A stretch of 64,000 nt of DNA from Rhodococcus sp. 14-2470-1b. Its GTDB lineage: Bacteria > Actinomycetota > Actinomycetes > Mycobacteriales > Mycobacteriaceae. Position numbers and translations under genes: made by a program. Where the stretch lies: positions 62,001 through 126,000 of the forward strand of contig NZ_NPFY01000012.1 in assembly GCF_002259415.1 (NCBI RefSeq), given 5' to 3'. The notes under the pieces were generated by a model. It saw nothing but the letters and a program-made list of their open reading frames with translations, was not told the DNA's origin and did no database searches. Positions 50,135 through 58,961 of the stretch are shown one piece after another; positions within the stretch are counted from its first letter, which is position 1, and each line of letters opens with the position of its first letter.

Positions 50135-51682
50135 GTGAGCACTCCCAACAGGCCTGGCAGCAGGCCCGTTCCGCCCAGCGACGCCGAGCAGCCACGCACC
50201 TCTGCGCGGCCGCAGCCGGCGGTTCGCCCCGGAACGCCGCAGAACGGTGGCGGGCGTCCTCCGTCGCGACCCGGTGCCCCGGCCCCTCAGCAGGCCGGCC
50301 CTCAACAGGGTGCGGGGTCCCAGCAGGGCGCTCCACAGCAGCCCGCTCCACAGCAGGCCGGCCCTCAACAGGGGAACGGTGCGCGTCCCGCCGGCGGCGA
50401 TCGGCAACCGCCGAATCAGCCGGCGCGTCAAGCACCCGAACGTCAGGCACCCGAACGTCAGGGAGGTGCTTCGGAATCCGTCAGGACGTCCGACGGCTCG
50501 GCGCGCGAGCAGTCCCAAGCTCAGTCTCCCCAGCGGCCGACTGCGCCTCAGCCGCCGACACCTCAGCAGGCTCCGACGACTCAGCAGGCTCCGACGACTC
50601 AGCAAGCTCCGGCATCGGCACCTCAGCGTTCCCCGGAGAACCAGCGTCCCCCGGAGAACCAGCGTCCTGCCGAGGCACCGAAGGCGCCGCCGCAGAATCA
50701 GCCGCGTCCGCCCGCACCGGCACGCTCCGCTGCTACCCAGCAGCCGCCCACCGAGGCGGCGCCACGGGTGGACAACGAGCGTCCGTTCGATCCACTGGGT
50801 GCGGGTGACGTCACACAGCCGCCGGCGGGTGGCTACCAGAACGGTCCGGGACCGGTGCGCAGTGGGCCCGTCCAGAACGGTTCGGGTCAGGGCAGTGCTT
50901 CGGGTCAGGGCAAGGTTTCGGGGCAGGGCGCACCTCCGTGGCAGCGCGGTCCGGCGAACGCCGCACAGAGCCAGCCGCAGACCAACCTGTCGGCGCGCGG
51001 CGGAACGCTCCCGCCCGTCGGACCGGGCGCTCAACCGAGCCAGCCGGGACAGTCCGGACAGCCAGGCGACGATCGTCGCGGGACCCAGGCAGGGTCCGCA
51101 GCGGCTGCCACTGCCGCAGTGAGCGCCGAGAGTTCGGCGGACAGTTCACAGCGTCGCGAAGCCGCCAAGACGAAGGCTGCAGGCATCGACGGACCGACGC
51201 GGCACATCGAACGCAAGGATCTGGCGAAGGACATGCCGGATCTGTCGGAGGTCCGGCACACGGCACCGGCGTCGGAGACGCAGCAGATCGCTCAGCCGGT
51301 CGCTATTGCGGCGCGAGAGGACGGAACTCCTCTGCGTGCCACGATTCAACTGCGCAAGATCGATCCGTGGTCGACGCTCAAGATCTCCCTCGTCATCGCG
51401 GTGTCGCTGTTCTTCGTGTGGATGGTCGCAGTCGGGCTGCTGTACGCGGTTCTCGACGGGATGGGTGTCTGGGATCGCTTGAACAGTGCGTTCACCGACA
51501 TCGTGTCCGAGTCGGGTGACGGTGGATTGGTCAGTGCCGGACAGGTATTCGGCTACGCCGCAGTGATCGGCGTCATCAACGTGGTGTTGTTCACGGCGTT
51601 GACGACCATCGGATCGTTCATCTACAACCTGTCTTCCGACCTGGTCGGGGGCGTCGAAGTAACCCTCGCGGATCGGGACTGA
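50135..51682 (+). CDS. DUF3566 membrane protein with a long Pro/Gln-rich N-terminus
   Basis: The 515-residue protein has about 390 residues of low-complexity Pro/Gln/Ala sequence with repeats such as QQAPTT, RQAPE and PPENQR. A C-terminal DUF3566 domain (about residues 405-515) follows with two membrane helices (SLVIAVSLFFVWMVAVGLLYAVL and VIGVINVVLFTALTTIGSFIYNL). It matches Rv0007 downstream of gyrA. The GTG lies directly after the gyrA stop and uses a ribosome site inside gyrA, so it is cotranslated. The function is unknown. Confidence 0.92.
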   Translation: MSTPNRPGSRPVPPSDAEQPRTSARPQPAVRPGTPQNGGGRPPSRPGAPAPQQAGPQQGAGSQQGAPQQPAPQQAGPQQGNGARPAGGDRQPPNQPARQAPERQAPERQGGASESVRTSDGSAREQSQAQSPQRPTAPQPPTPQQAPTTQQAPTTQQAPASAPQRSPENQRPPENQRPAEAPKAPPQNQPRPPAPARSAATQQPPTEAAPRVDNERPFDPLGAGDVTQPPAGGYQNGPGPVRSGPVQNGSGQGSASGQGKVSGQGAPPWQRGPANAAQSQPQTNLSARGGTLPPVGPGAQPSQPGQSGQPGDDRRGTQAGSAAAATAAVSAESSADSSQRREAAKTKAAGIDGPTRHIERKDLAKDMPDLSEVRHTAPASETQQIAQPVAIAAREDGTPLRATIQLRKIDPWSTLKISLVIAVSLFFVWMVAVGLLYAVLDGMGVWDRLNSAFTDIVSESGDGGLVSAGQVFGYAAVIGVINVVLFTALTTIGSFIYNLSSDLVGGVEVTLADRD

Positions 51683-51794
51683 ATCAGGTCGCTCGAGAGT
51701 GCCGGATCGAGCCGTTTTGGAGTACGGCGGTTCGATGCGGTAATCTCTCTCCTCGGTTCGGAAAGAGAAATCTTCTGCCCGAATCGAGGTTCAC

Positions 51795-51868
51795 GGGCCT
51801 ATAGCTCAGGCGGTTAGAGCGCTTCCCTGATAAGGAAGAGGTCGGAGGTTCAAGTCCTCCTAGGCCCA
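51795..51868 (+). tRNA. ileT: tRNA-Ile (anticodon GAT)
   Basis: The 74-nt cloverleaf has acceptor pair GGGCCTA/TAGGCCC, D-loop AGCTCAGGCGGTTAGAGC, anticodon GAT at 51829-51831 in CCTGATAAG, and T-arm GGAGGTTCAAGTCCTCC. The CCA end is not encoded and must be added by PcnA. Confidence 0.98.
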
Positions 51869-51898
51869 CACCGAGCAATTTGGAAGAGGGACATAGTC

Positions 51899-52009
51899 AT
51901 GAAAATCCTTCTTCTGATCGGTGCAGCGGTAGCAGTCGTGTTGGCGGCGTCGAACGTGCGGTCCCTCCGCAACAGCGACGGTGTGTGGCACGAGGTTTCC
52001 ACTCGCTGA
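51899..52009 (+). CDS. DLW-39-type small protein
   Basis: The 36-residue protein, MKILLLIGAAVAVVLAASNV to NSDGVWHEVSTR, has one N-terminal hydrophobic helix and a short polar tail. Tail and position (between tRNA-Ile and tRNA-Ala) match the actinobacterial DLW-39 family; here the DLW tripeptide appears as GVW. The ATG has a GGAAGAGGG ribosome site. The function is unknown. Confidence 0.75.
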   Translation: MKILLLIGAAVAVVLAASNVRSLRNSDGVWHEVSTR

Positions 52010-52086
52010 TCGTCCGCACGGAGGCGTCAGGACCAGGGAATTTCGAGTTCGAGATTTCGTAAGGTACTGTTCGCTTGCACCACCCC

Positions 52087-52159
52087 GGGGCCTTAGCTCA
52101 GTTGGTAGAGCGCTGCCTTTGCAAGGCAGATGTCAGGAGTTCGAATCTCCTAGGCTCCA
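52087..52159 (+). tRNA. alaT: tRNA-Ala (anticodon TGC)
   Basis: The 73-nt cloverleaf has acceptor GGGGCCT/AGGCTCC with the G3:U70 identity pair of tRNA-Ala, anticodon TGC at 52130-52132, and T-arm AGGAGTTCGAATCTCCT. CCA is not encoded. Confidence 0.98.
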
Positions 52160-52199
52160 CAATTAGATAGTTCGACAGTTGGATAGCTTCACAGATCGT

Positions 52200-52237
52200 C
52201 AGTGACCCCGATACGCGAATGCGTGTCGGGGTCACTG
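52200..52237. terminator. Long hairpin after tRNA-Ala
   Basis: A 17-bp stem (52200-52216 with 52221-52237, one G-T pair) closes on the loop GAAT. It lies 40 bp after tRNA-Ala and at the 3' end of the convergent small gene, so it may terminate both. Confidence 0.7.
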
Positions 52238-52259
52238 CGTTGTGGGGTCACTGCGTTGT
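52228..52259. repeat. 16-bp tandem duplication at a gene end
   Basis: GGGGTCACTGCGTTGT occurs at 52228-52243 and 52244-52259, and a third GGGGTC follows. The first copy contains the stop codon of the minus-strand small gene. Confidence 0.85.
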
Positions 52260-52435
52260 GGGGTCGTCCGGATGCGGTGGGTGGGAACGGATTCTTCTTC
52301 GGGACGGAAGTAGTTGTATCGGTAGGGGCCGGCCCAGAGTCTGCTGACCGAGTTCGAGGTCTGGTGTCGCACGTAGGTGGTGGCGGCGACGTGGATGAAT
52401 CCGAGTACGAGTACCAGTGCGAGGAAGGTTGCCAT
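52232..52435 (-). CDS. Hypothetical small membrane protein
   Basis: The 67-residue frame begins MATFLALVLVLGFIHVAATTYVRH, one membrane helix, and continues with a polar tail whose last residues come from the 16-bp tandem duplication. No strong ribosome site is seen. Codon usage and the helix make it plausible, but no family was recognised. The frame on the opposite strand is less convincing. Confidence 0.45.
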   Translation of the reverse strand: MATFLALVLVLGFIHVAATTYVRHQTSNSVSRLWAGPYRYNYFRPEEESVPTHRIRTTPQRSDPTTQ

Positions 52436-52665
52436 GGTGCAAGTGTCGATCGGTGCAGGCCACGTCGAACAGTGGCAGTTATGTCATACTTCCGCGAAAA
52501 ACTGCCAATGTCTGTGATGGCGACCAAGCGACCGCGAGCCGGATGTGGACATTCCCAGACAACCCGCGGACGGGGGACCGAGCGCCAGGGACTGCTCTAG
52601 CGTCAGCGCGTATCAGGCCACCTCGGACGCGACGTGCGTATCGACCTCGTGAACAGGAATCAGCG

Positions 52666-53613
52666 ATGCGCAACCTCGATCACACCGAACTGCTGACCGA
52701 ACTCGAAGCGACGATGGCGGTGAACCTCGATCGCCACCTCTCGATAGCGAAGGAATGGCATCCCCACGACTACATTCCGTGGGACGAAGGCAGAAATTTC
52801 GCTGCGATGGGCGGCGACGACTGGGACGAGTCGCAGTCCGGACTGTCCGACCTCGCGCGCACGGCGATGATCACGAACCTGCTCACCGAGGACAACCTGC
52901 CGTCGTATCACCGCGGTCTGGCAGACAACTTCTCGCTCGACGGTGCCTGGGGTACGTGGGTCGGTCGGTGGACGGCGGAAGAGAACCGGCACGGCATCGT
53001 GATGCGGGACTACCTCGTCGTGACCCGAGCGGTGGACCCTGTCGAGCTCGAACGGGCACGGATGCAGCACATGACCACAGGCGTCGACGCTCCGATGGAC
53101 GGCGCGAACTTTCTGCATTCGGTCGCCTACGTGACATTGCAGGAGCTTGCGACGCGAGTGTCCCACCGCAACACCGGCCATGCGTGCGGTGACCCGGTGG
53201 CGGACCGAATGCTGGCTCGAATCGCCGCGGACGAGAACCTGCACATGATCTTCTACGGGAACCTCGGCGAGGCCGCGCTCGATCTGACACCGGATCAGAC
53301 GGTGCGGGCGATCGCAGACGTCGTGACGGACTTCGCCATGCCGGGACTCAACATGCCCAACTTCCGCAAGAACGCGATGTCCCTTGCCAAGCACGGAATC
53401 TACGATCTACGCCAGCACCTCGACGAGGTACTGATGCCGGTCCTCCGAAAGTGGCGCATATTCGAGCGCAACGACTTCGGGCCCGATGGCGAGCGAGACC
53501 GGGACCGTCTCGCGGCGTTCGTCGAACAGCTCGGGGTGAAGGCGACCAAGTTCGAACAGTCGCGCGATCGCCTCCTTGCCCGAGAGTCGGCTCGAGCCGA
53601 GATGGTGTCCTAG
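52666..53613 (+). CDS. Acyl-ACP desaturase-like di-iron protein (DesA type)
   Basis: The 315-residue protein resembles the mycobacterial DesA1/DesA2 acyl-ACP desaturases: start LLTELEATMAVNLDRHLSIAKEWHPHDYIPWDEGRNF, iron-ligand motifs EENRHG (about residue 105) and DENLHM (about 192), and a conserved LQE. Such enzymes put a double bond into acyl chains, using ferredoxin and O2. The frame is open from 52417, but ATG 52666 gives the family start. It is monocistronic, between the tRNA genes and the second GGDEF gene. Confidence 0.9.
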   Translation: MRNLDHTELLTELEATMAVNLDRHLSIAKEWHPHDYIPWDEGRNFAAMGGDDWDESQSGLSDLARTAMITNLLTEDNLPSYHRGLADNFSLDGAWGTWVGRWTAEENRHGIVMRDYLVVTRAVDPVELERARMQHMTTGVDAPMDGANFLHSVAYVTLQELATRVSHRNTGHACGDPVADRMLARIAADENLHMIFYGNLGEAALDLTPDQTVRAIADVVTDFAMPGLNMPNFRKNAMSLAKHGIYDLRQHLDEVLMPVLRKWRIFERNDFGPDGERDRDRLAAFVEQLGVKATKFEQSRDRLLARESARAEMVS

Positions 53614-53751
53614 GCTCTCTCCCCTCGGATCGGTCCCCACGGTCCACCGGCTTCGCTTCGTGTTCGGACGTCGGCGGAAGGTGTTAAAGTCCCGCACGAC
53701 AGACGTCGCCGTCGACGCTGGATGCGATGTTCTGGGGGAGGTGGGGCGGCA

Positions 53752-54798
53752 ATGCTCGATCGTCTGATGGCGAAGACTCGAAAGCTGGACGAATCCGCGC
53801 TCACCCTTCTCGTGTACATCGGGGGCACAACGGTTCTGTACGCGGCAGGGGGGAGTGCGTACTGGCCGAGCGCGAGTACCTGGGCGCGGTGTGCGGTTCT
53901 CGTGTCTCTACTTCTCGGTATCGCGGCAACGATCATGCTGATGCGTTTGAAGGGTCCGAGCCCCAAGCGCACGATCGGTCATGTCACCTTCATGGGGATT
54001 GTCGCTGTCGCGCTGTCCTTCTCGGCCAGCAACACCTTGCCGACGTACCTGATCTGTGTCCTGGCGACGATGTTCCTCGGCATGCACATCGGCGCTTTCT
54101 GGTCCGAGCGCAACGCCGGGATGTGGGTGGGCGCGCTTGCGGTGTTCGCGGTACTCGGTGCTGCGGCAGGCCCCTTCGAGTCCTCGTTCATCGCGTACGT
54201 TCTCATCGCCCTCGGCGTCGTGGGTGCCACCGAAGTGTTCGGAGCCTTCGCCAGGCGCATGCGGTACACCGCCACTCACGATGCTCTCACCGGTCTGTTG
54301 AACAGATTCGGCTTCGAGTCCAAGGTCGCCAAGATGTTGCCGGCGTGCGCGGCGCGCGGTCTGTCGGTCAGCATGGCCGTACTGGACCTGGATCATTTCA
54401 AGGACATCAACGACGAGTACGGGCACATCGCAGGTGACGTCCTTCTGGCGCGCGTGTCGAAGGCATGGAAGGCGGAGTTGAGCCGACGTGACGTGCTCGG
54501 CCGGTTGGGGGGCGACGAGTTCGTGCTCTTCATGCCCGGAGTGCTCGAGGCGGAGGCGTGGCAGATCATCGACCGTCTTCGGCGTGCTCATCGTGCCGAG
54601 TGGAGTGTTGGCATCGTCTGCATGCCCGCTGCACGTCGCTGGGCGGAGATCTACCGCGCGGCCGACGCCGATCTGTACCGGGCGAAGCGAAGCCGCCCTC
54701 CGAAGTCAGCCCGTCCATCGACGTCGCCCCAACCGTCCACACCGCCCCGCCCGGGCACGTCGGGGCCTGATCAGTCGGAGTGGAGAATAGCGCGCTGA
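53752..54798 (+). CDS. Membrane-bound diguanylate cyclase (GGDEF)
   Basis: The 348-residue protein has six hydrophobic helices (about residues 18-165), then a GGDEF domain from about 170 (THDALTGLLNRFGFESK, DLDHFKDIN) with the intact active loop GGDEF at 253-257. A Pro/Ser-rich tail of about 40 residues ends the protein. It should make cyclic di-GMP. The ATG at 53752 follows GGGGGAGGTGGGG, and a TTAAAGT -10-like box lies at about 53683. Layout resembles the cyclase at 4251, but the membrane parts are not alike. Confidence 0.9.
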   Translation: MLDRLMAKTRKLDESALTLLVYIGGTTVLYAAGGSAYWPSASTWARCAVLVSLLLGIAATIMLMRLKGPSPKRTIGHVTFMGIVAVALSFSASNTLPTYLICVLATMFLGMHIGAFWSERNAGMWVGALAVFAVLGAAAGPFESSFIAYVLIALGVVGATEVFGAFARRMRYTATHDALTGLLNRFGFESKVAKMLPACAARGLSVSMAVLDLDHFKDINDEYGHIAGDVLLARVSKAWKAELSRRDVLGRLGGDEFVLFMPGVLEAEAWQIIDRLRRAHRAEWSVGIVCMPAARRWAEIYRAADADLYRAKRSRPPKSARPSTSPQPSTPPRPGTSGPDQSEWRIAR

Positions 54799-54813
54799 CG
54801 TTGCTCCACAGAT

Positions 54814-54835
54814 TTCATCCACAGGCTGTGGACAA
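54814..54835. promoter_or_regulatory. Inverted pair of DnaA boxes
   Basis: TTCATCCACA (54814-54823) and TGTGGACAA (54827-54835, a perfect TTGTCCACA on the minus strand) face each other 3 bp apart, between the GGDEF and DUF1023 genes. A partial CTCCACAG precedes them. Confidence 0.7.
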
Positions 54836-54862
54836 CGCTCCGCAGCTTGGCCTCGACCGGGG

Positions 54863-56482
54863 TTGACTGTCTGTCATGTCGATCGCGTCCGCATCGACCT
54901 GACCGGCATCGGGGTGGATGTGTTGTTGTGGAACGAAATTCAGCGATGGCAACCGTCGGAGATCACCCTGCTGGGTGCGCGGGTGGCACGTAGGGCAGAC
55001 TCTCTCGCCTCCACGGTCGGCGAGATCGAGGCCGCCGTTGCACAGCTCGAGTGGAGCGGAGACGCCGCCGATGCCGCACAGTTCTCGGTGTCGCGCTTGA
55101 TCGCGGACTACCGCGCTCACGCCGACGAGCTGGGTCGCATCGCTCGCGCTGTGACGACGTTCGCGAAACAGGCCCATCCCGTGCGGGCCGCGCTGCGAGA
55201 GTGCGACAGCATCGGCGTCGAACACAGGCTCGAGATTTCCGATTCGGGAACGGTGGCCGATCCGCTGACGACGTACTCCGTCGCAGCCGAGGACGCGTTC
55301 GACCACGCACGTGATCGCCTCGGAGTGATACGGGAACTCGAGGCCCGAGCCCGGCAGGTGATCGTTCGCGCCACCGACATCGACGTCGCAACGGCCGCTG
55401 CGCTTGCCGCGGACGCCGATACGGCCCCGGCCATGCTACCCACTCCCACAGCGGCAGCAGCGGCGAACAACGTGGCCTGGCAGATGGCGAGTCCGGCGGA
55501 GCGAACGGCACTGCTCGTCCGTGACCCCGGAGCTGTCGGGAATCTCGACGGCGTTCCGGCCGAGGTACGTGACGCCGCGAATCGGAGGCTCCTGGTCTCC
55601 GAGCGAGCGCGTTTGGAGTCGGTTGCCGACGAGCTTGCTCGGACGCTGGACGGCAACGTCTTCGGCGGGCTGTTCGACGACGCGGACGCCGGTCTCGCTC
55701 AGACCGAGAAGCGACTGAAAGCCCTCGACGAGATCGAAGCCGTTCTGGCACAGGGAAATCGGCAACTGCTGGTGCTGGACAACACGAGCGGTGAGGACAC
55801 GTTGGCGGCTGTTTCGGTGGGCAACGTGTCGACGGCTACTCACGTCGCCGTGTTCGTCCCTGGACTGGATTCGGACGTCGGCGGCGACGTCGAACGTTAC
55901 GACGCCGACATGGATGCGCTGGCGGCGACAGTGCGAGGCGTGCTGCCTCCGGACGAATCGGTGGCCTGCGTGACGTGGATGAACTACGAGGCACCCCATC
56001 TCGGCTGGAGCCTGCTCGATCCGACGCGCACCGTCGTCTCACCGATGGCGGCCGCGGTCGGGGCTCCCCGTTTGGCGGCGTTCCTGGATGGTCTCGACGC
56101 TTCACGCACGGAGGATCCGCATCTGACGCTGCTGGGGCACTCGTACGGTTCTCTCACTGCCGCGCTCGCTCTACGTGGGGTGTCCGGCGTGGACGATCTC
56201 GTGGCGCTGGGCTCACCCGGTCTCGGCTTCGACGACATCTCGGCCCTGTCGGTCCCGCCGGGGCACACGTTCGTGGCGGAGACCCGCGAGGACGTCGTCG
56301 CCGATACGGGGTTCTTCGGATCGGATCCGAGTGAGCTCGACGGTGTCAGGCCACTGGCGACGCGGTCCGACGGCGATCTCGCGGACAGCCGAGGCCACAG
56401 CGAGTATCTGACGGACGGCACCGTCACGCAGCGAAACGTCGGACTGGTGATCGCGGGTCGAGCCGGTGAGGTGAGCGGCTAG
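54863..56482 (+). CDS. DUF1023 alpha/beta hydrolase with a WXG-like N-terminal helical domain
   Basis: The protein (539 residues from the TTG at 54863) has an N-terminal helical domain (about residues 25-100) with LEWSGDAADAAQFSV, resembling the WXG100/ESX fold, then a linker, and a C-terminal DUF1023 hydrolase (about 330-520) with FVPGLDSD, the nucleophile elbow GHSYGS and the GSPGLGFD loop. No signal peptide is seen; similar proteins are linked to ESX secretion. GTG codons at 54914 or 54920 are equally possible starts, giving 520-522 residues. The substrate is unknown. Confidence 0.85.
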   Translation: MTVCHVDRVRIDLTGIGVDVLLWNEIQRWQPSEITLLGARVARRADSLASTVGEIEAAVAQLEWSGDAADAAQFSVSRLIADYRAHADELGRIARAVTTFAKQAHPVRAALRECDSIGVEHRLEISDSGTVADPLTTYSVAAEDAFDHARDRLGVIRELEARARQVIVRATDIDVATAAALAADADTAPAMLPTPTAAAAANNVAWQMASPAERTALLVRDPGAVGNLDGVPAEVRDAANRRLLVSERARLESVADELARTLDGNVFGGLFDDADAGLAQTEKRLKALDEIEAVLAQGNRQLLVLDNTSGEDTLAAVSVGNVSTATHVAVFVPGLDSDVGGDVERYDADMDALAATVRGVLPPDESVACVTWMNYEAPHLGWSLLDPTRTVVSPMAAAVGAPRLAAFLDGLDASRTEDPHLTLLGHSYGSLTAALALRGVSGVDDLVALGSPGLGFDDISALSVPPGHTFVAETREDVVADTGFFGSDPSELDGVRPLATRSDGDLADSRGHSEYLTDGTVTQRNVGLVIAGRAGEVSG

Positions 56483-56485
56483 ACG

Positions 56486-56920
56486 CTATGTCTGCTGAGG
56501 GGTGTCCGCGCGCGTCGCAGCCTGTGCGGACGATCCGTTCACCGGAGACTCGCTGTAGTCCCCGAGGCTCGGCGGTGCGTCGGCCGGCGGGTCGAACGCG
56601 TTGCGCCGCTTGGACACGAGTACGGCGACGCCTCCGGCAGCACCCAGAACTGCGCCGACCGCGACGATCTTGCGTGTCGGAGTACCGAGCAGCGACGGGC
56701 CCGAGGAGGTCTTCGCCGTCTGGATCTTCGACGATGCCGAGGTCGCCCGACGGACTCGGCGACGCGCGGCTTCGCGGCGGGCCAGTGCGTACGCCCGGGT
56801 CGCCAGCTGGAGGCCGACGCCTGCGGATCCGGTTCCGAAAATTTTCGCTGCCTTGACGAGGGTGCCCCCGGTGCTCACGGCGACATCCCGGAACTGCGCA
56901 GACTTCGTTGTGCTCGTCAT
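56486..56920 (-). CDS. cwsA: Cell-wall synthesis protein CwsA
   Basis: The 144-residue protein starts [20 protein letters not shown], has a basic amphipathic region (about residues 25-65), one membrane helix (about 84-103, [21 protein letters not shown]) and a disordered tail. Length and place, between a DUF1023-type gene and ppiA close to crgA, match Rv0008c (CwsA), which binds CrgA and Wag31 in mycobacteria at poles and septa. The frame is open up to 56992, but the ATG at 56920 avoids overlap with the ppiA promoter. Confidence 0.8.
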   Translation of the reverse strand: MTSTTKSAQFRDVAVSTGGTLVKAAKIFGTGSAGVGLQLATRAYALARREAARRRVRRATSASSKIQTAKTSSGPSLLGTPTRKIVAVGAVLGAAGGVAVLVSKRRNAFDPPADAPPSLGDYSESPVNGSSAQAATRADTPQQT

Positions 56921-57001
56921 GCCCCCACTGTTCCACATCCTGTGCGGCCACATCCGACCGTCCGCGACCGGCCGACGAGTGCGGGGTGGCACGATGGTGG
57001 G

Positions 57002-57529
57002 GTGAGCACACCAAACAAGACATCAACGGCAACGCTGCACACCAACCGCGGCGACATCGTCATCGAGCTGTTCGGCAACCACGCGCCGAAGACCGTCGAG
57101 AACTTCACCGGCCTCGCGGACGGTTCCAAGGAGTACACGACGTCCAACGCGTCGGGCTCCGATTCCGGGCCGTTCTACGACGGCGCGGTCTTCCACCGCG
57201 TCATCGACGGCTTCATGATCCAGGGCGGAGACCCCACCGGTACCGGTGCAGGTGGCCCCGGCTACAAGTTCGCCGACGAGTTCCACCCGGAACTTCAGTT
57301 CGACCGCCCCTACCTGCTGGCCATGGCCAATGCCGGACCGGGGACCAACGGATCGCAGTTCTTCATCACCACGACGAAGACGCCGCACCTCAACCGCAAG
57401 CACACCATCTTCGGTGAGGTCACCGACGAGGCGTCGAAGAAGGTCGTCGACGCCATCTCCGGCACTCCCGTCGGACGCGGGGACCGTCCCGTCGACGAGG
57501 TCGTCATCACCAGCGTCACGCTGGCCTGA
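57002..57529 (+). CDS. ppiA: Peptidyl-prolyl cis-trans isomerase (cyclophilin)
   Basis: The 175-residue cyclophilin speeds proline isomerisation in folding. It has the signatures [19 protein letters not shown] and [24 protein letters not shown], with the catalytic Arg in FHRVI. No signal peptide is present, so it is cytoplasmic. GTG at 57002 gives [19 protein letters not shown], matching the actinobacterial PpiA start. Confidence 0.96.
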   Translation: MSTPNKTSTATLHTNRGDIVIELFGNHAPKTVENFTGLADGSKEYTTSNASGSDSGPFYDGAVFHRVIDGFMIQGGDPTGTGAGGPGYKFADEFHPELQFDRPYLLAMANAGPGTNGSQFFITTTKTPHLNRKHTIFGEVTDEASKKVVDAISGTPVGRGDRPVDEVVITSVTLA

Positions 57530-57572
57530 TACCTCGAGTTTCGAACTCTTTCTCGAAGAGGAGCATCGGTAG

Positions 57573-58484
57573 ATGACGAACCCCGGCTGGGGTGGCGCGT
57601 ACGGCGATCAGCCCACTCCACCTCAGTCGAGGTGTGTCAGGCATCCGGACCGACCCACGGGCCTCGCGTGCTCGCGGTGCGGTCGTCCCGCGTGTCCGCA
57701 GTGCCTGCAGGCAGCGGCCGTCGGGCAGCACTGCGTCGACTGTGTACGTGCAGGCAATGCGCAGGTCCGTCGTGCACGCACCGTGGCAGGCGGGTCTGCC
57801 GATTCGACGTACGGTCTGGTCACGTACGTCATCATGGCTCTGAACGTTCTGGCGTTCGCGGCGACGGCCCTGCAGTCCCGCAGTGCCATGGACAACACCG
57901 GCGCATCGTCGCTGTACGAGTCCTGGGCATTGTTTCCGCCTGCTGTCGCGCTCGGAGACTACGAGCGCCTGATCGGTAGCGGATTTCTCCATTACGGCCC
58001 GATTCACCTGCTCGTCAACATGTTCGCGCTGTACATCATCGGTCGCGACGTGGAAGCAATTCTCGGAAAGACCCGCTACATCGCGGTGTACCTGGTCTCT
58101 CTCGTCGGCGGTAGTGCGTCGGTGATGCTGCTCGAGGACCCGTTCACCGCGACGGTCGGCGCATCCGGTGCCATCTTCGGCCTTCTGGGCGCACAGGCGA
58201 TCATCCTGCTCAAACTCCGTCGGAGCCCGACGCCCGCACTCGTCGTGATCGGCCTCAATGTCGTCATCAGTGTCACCATCCCTGGCATCTCGCTGTGGGG
58301 ACACATGGGTGGCCTGGTCGCTGGTGCGCTCGCGACAGCGGGCATTCTGTTCGTTCCCGCGCGGGTGCAGAACCGTCGGACCCGCAGCAACCTCGGATGG
58401 GCGGCCGTAGCCGCGGTCGCAGTGGCGGCGCTCGCGGCTATCGTCCTGCGGGTGCTCGACTTCCGGTCCCAGATGGGCCTCTGA
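57573..58484 (+). CDS. Rhomboid-family intramembrane serine protease with a zinc-finger N-terminus
   Basis: The 303-residue protein has an N-terminal B-box-like Cys/His cluster (C-x2-H...C-x2-C...C-x2-C...H-C-x2-C within residues 20-58), then six to seven membrane helices. The catalytic motif GASG places the nucleophile at Ser198, and the partner His244 is in GHMGG. The conserved YGPIHLLVNM loop is also present. It cuts membrane proteins within the bilayer; the substrate is unknown. GTAGATG-type spacing with GAAGAGGAG sets the start. Confidence 0.93.
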   Translation: MTNPGWGGAYGDQPTPPQSRCVRHPDRPTGLACSRCGRPACPQCLQAAAVGQHCVDCVRAGNAQVRRARTVAGGSADSTYGLVTYVIMALNVLAFAATALQSRSAMDNTGASSLYESWALFPPAVALGDYERLIGSGFLHYGPIHLLVNMFALYIIGRDVEAILGKTRYIAVYLVSLVGGSASVMLLEDPFTATVGASGAIFGLLGAQAIILLKLRRSPTPALVVIGLNVVISVTIPGISLWGHMGGLVAGALATAGILFVPARVQNRRTRSNLGWAAVAAVAVAALAAIVLRVLDFRSQMGL

Positions 58485-58523
58485 CGCCCTACCCGTCTTC
58501 CGGGTCCGGTGTCGGGAGCGCTG

Positions 58524-58961
58524 TCAGCGCTCCTCGACGAAGCCGCGCTGCTCGAGGGCGTCGTACACGTCCTGTGGGCTCGTCCCCAGATCCCACCTAC
58601 CGAAGATCACGAGTCGATCGTCGTCCTCGTCCGGGTGGCGGACGTTCAGCTCGAGCATCGGTACACGTCGCCCCAGGCGGGGGTACGGCACCAGGGTGAT
58701 CCGGGAGATCTCCTCGCGTGTGTACGTGTGAATGCCGGACAAACGCTTCACGGACAGCCGTCCCGCCGAATCTATCCACAGGCGCGGTCGCTGGTACGCA
58801 GCGAGACCCGCGATTATCCACAGGCCGATGGCACCGACGGAGATCAACACACGACCCGCTGGATCGTTGTCGGTGAGAAATGCGGCCACGAGCAGGGCAA
58901 ACCCGCCGACGGTCAGTGCGATCACCGCGGGCATGGGTGTCGCCCACGACAAGTTGTCCAC
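58524..58961 (-). CDS. PH-like membrane protein (Rv0010c-like)
   Basis: The protein (145 aa from the GTG at 58961; 160 aa from the ATG at 59006) has two N-terminal membrane helices and a C-terminal PH-like domain (about 70-140) with RLSVKRLSGIHTYTREEISRITLV and FGRWDLGTSPQDVYDALE. By place it equals Rv0010c, next to crgA. The GTG gives a length near Rv0010c and leaves the DnaA-box cluster as upstream DNA, so it is preferred. The function is unknown. Confidence 0.8.
   Translation of the reverse strand: MDNLSWATPMPAVIALTVGGFALLVAAFLTDNDPAGRVLISVGAIGLWIIAGLAAYQRPRLWIDSAGRLSVKRLSGIHTYTREEISRITLVPYPRLGRRVPMLELNVRHPDEDDDRLVIFGRWDLGTSPQDVYDALEQRGFVEER

Noticed and set aside
52417-52665. Upstream extension of the acyl-ACP desaturase
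   Set aside because: The added residues match nothing in the family, while the ATG at 52666 gives the normal N-terminus.
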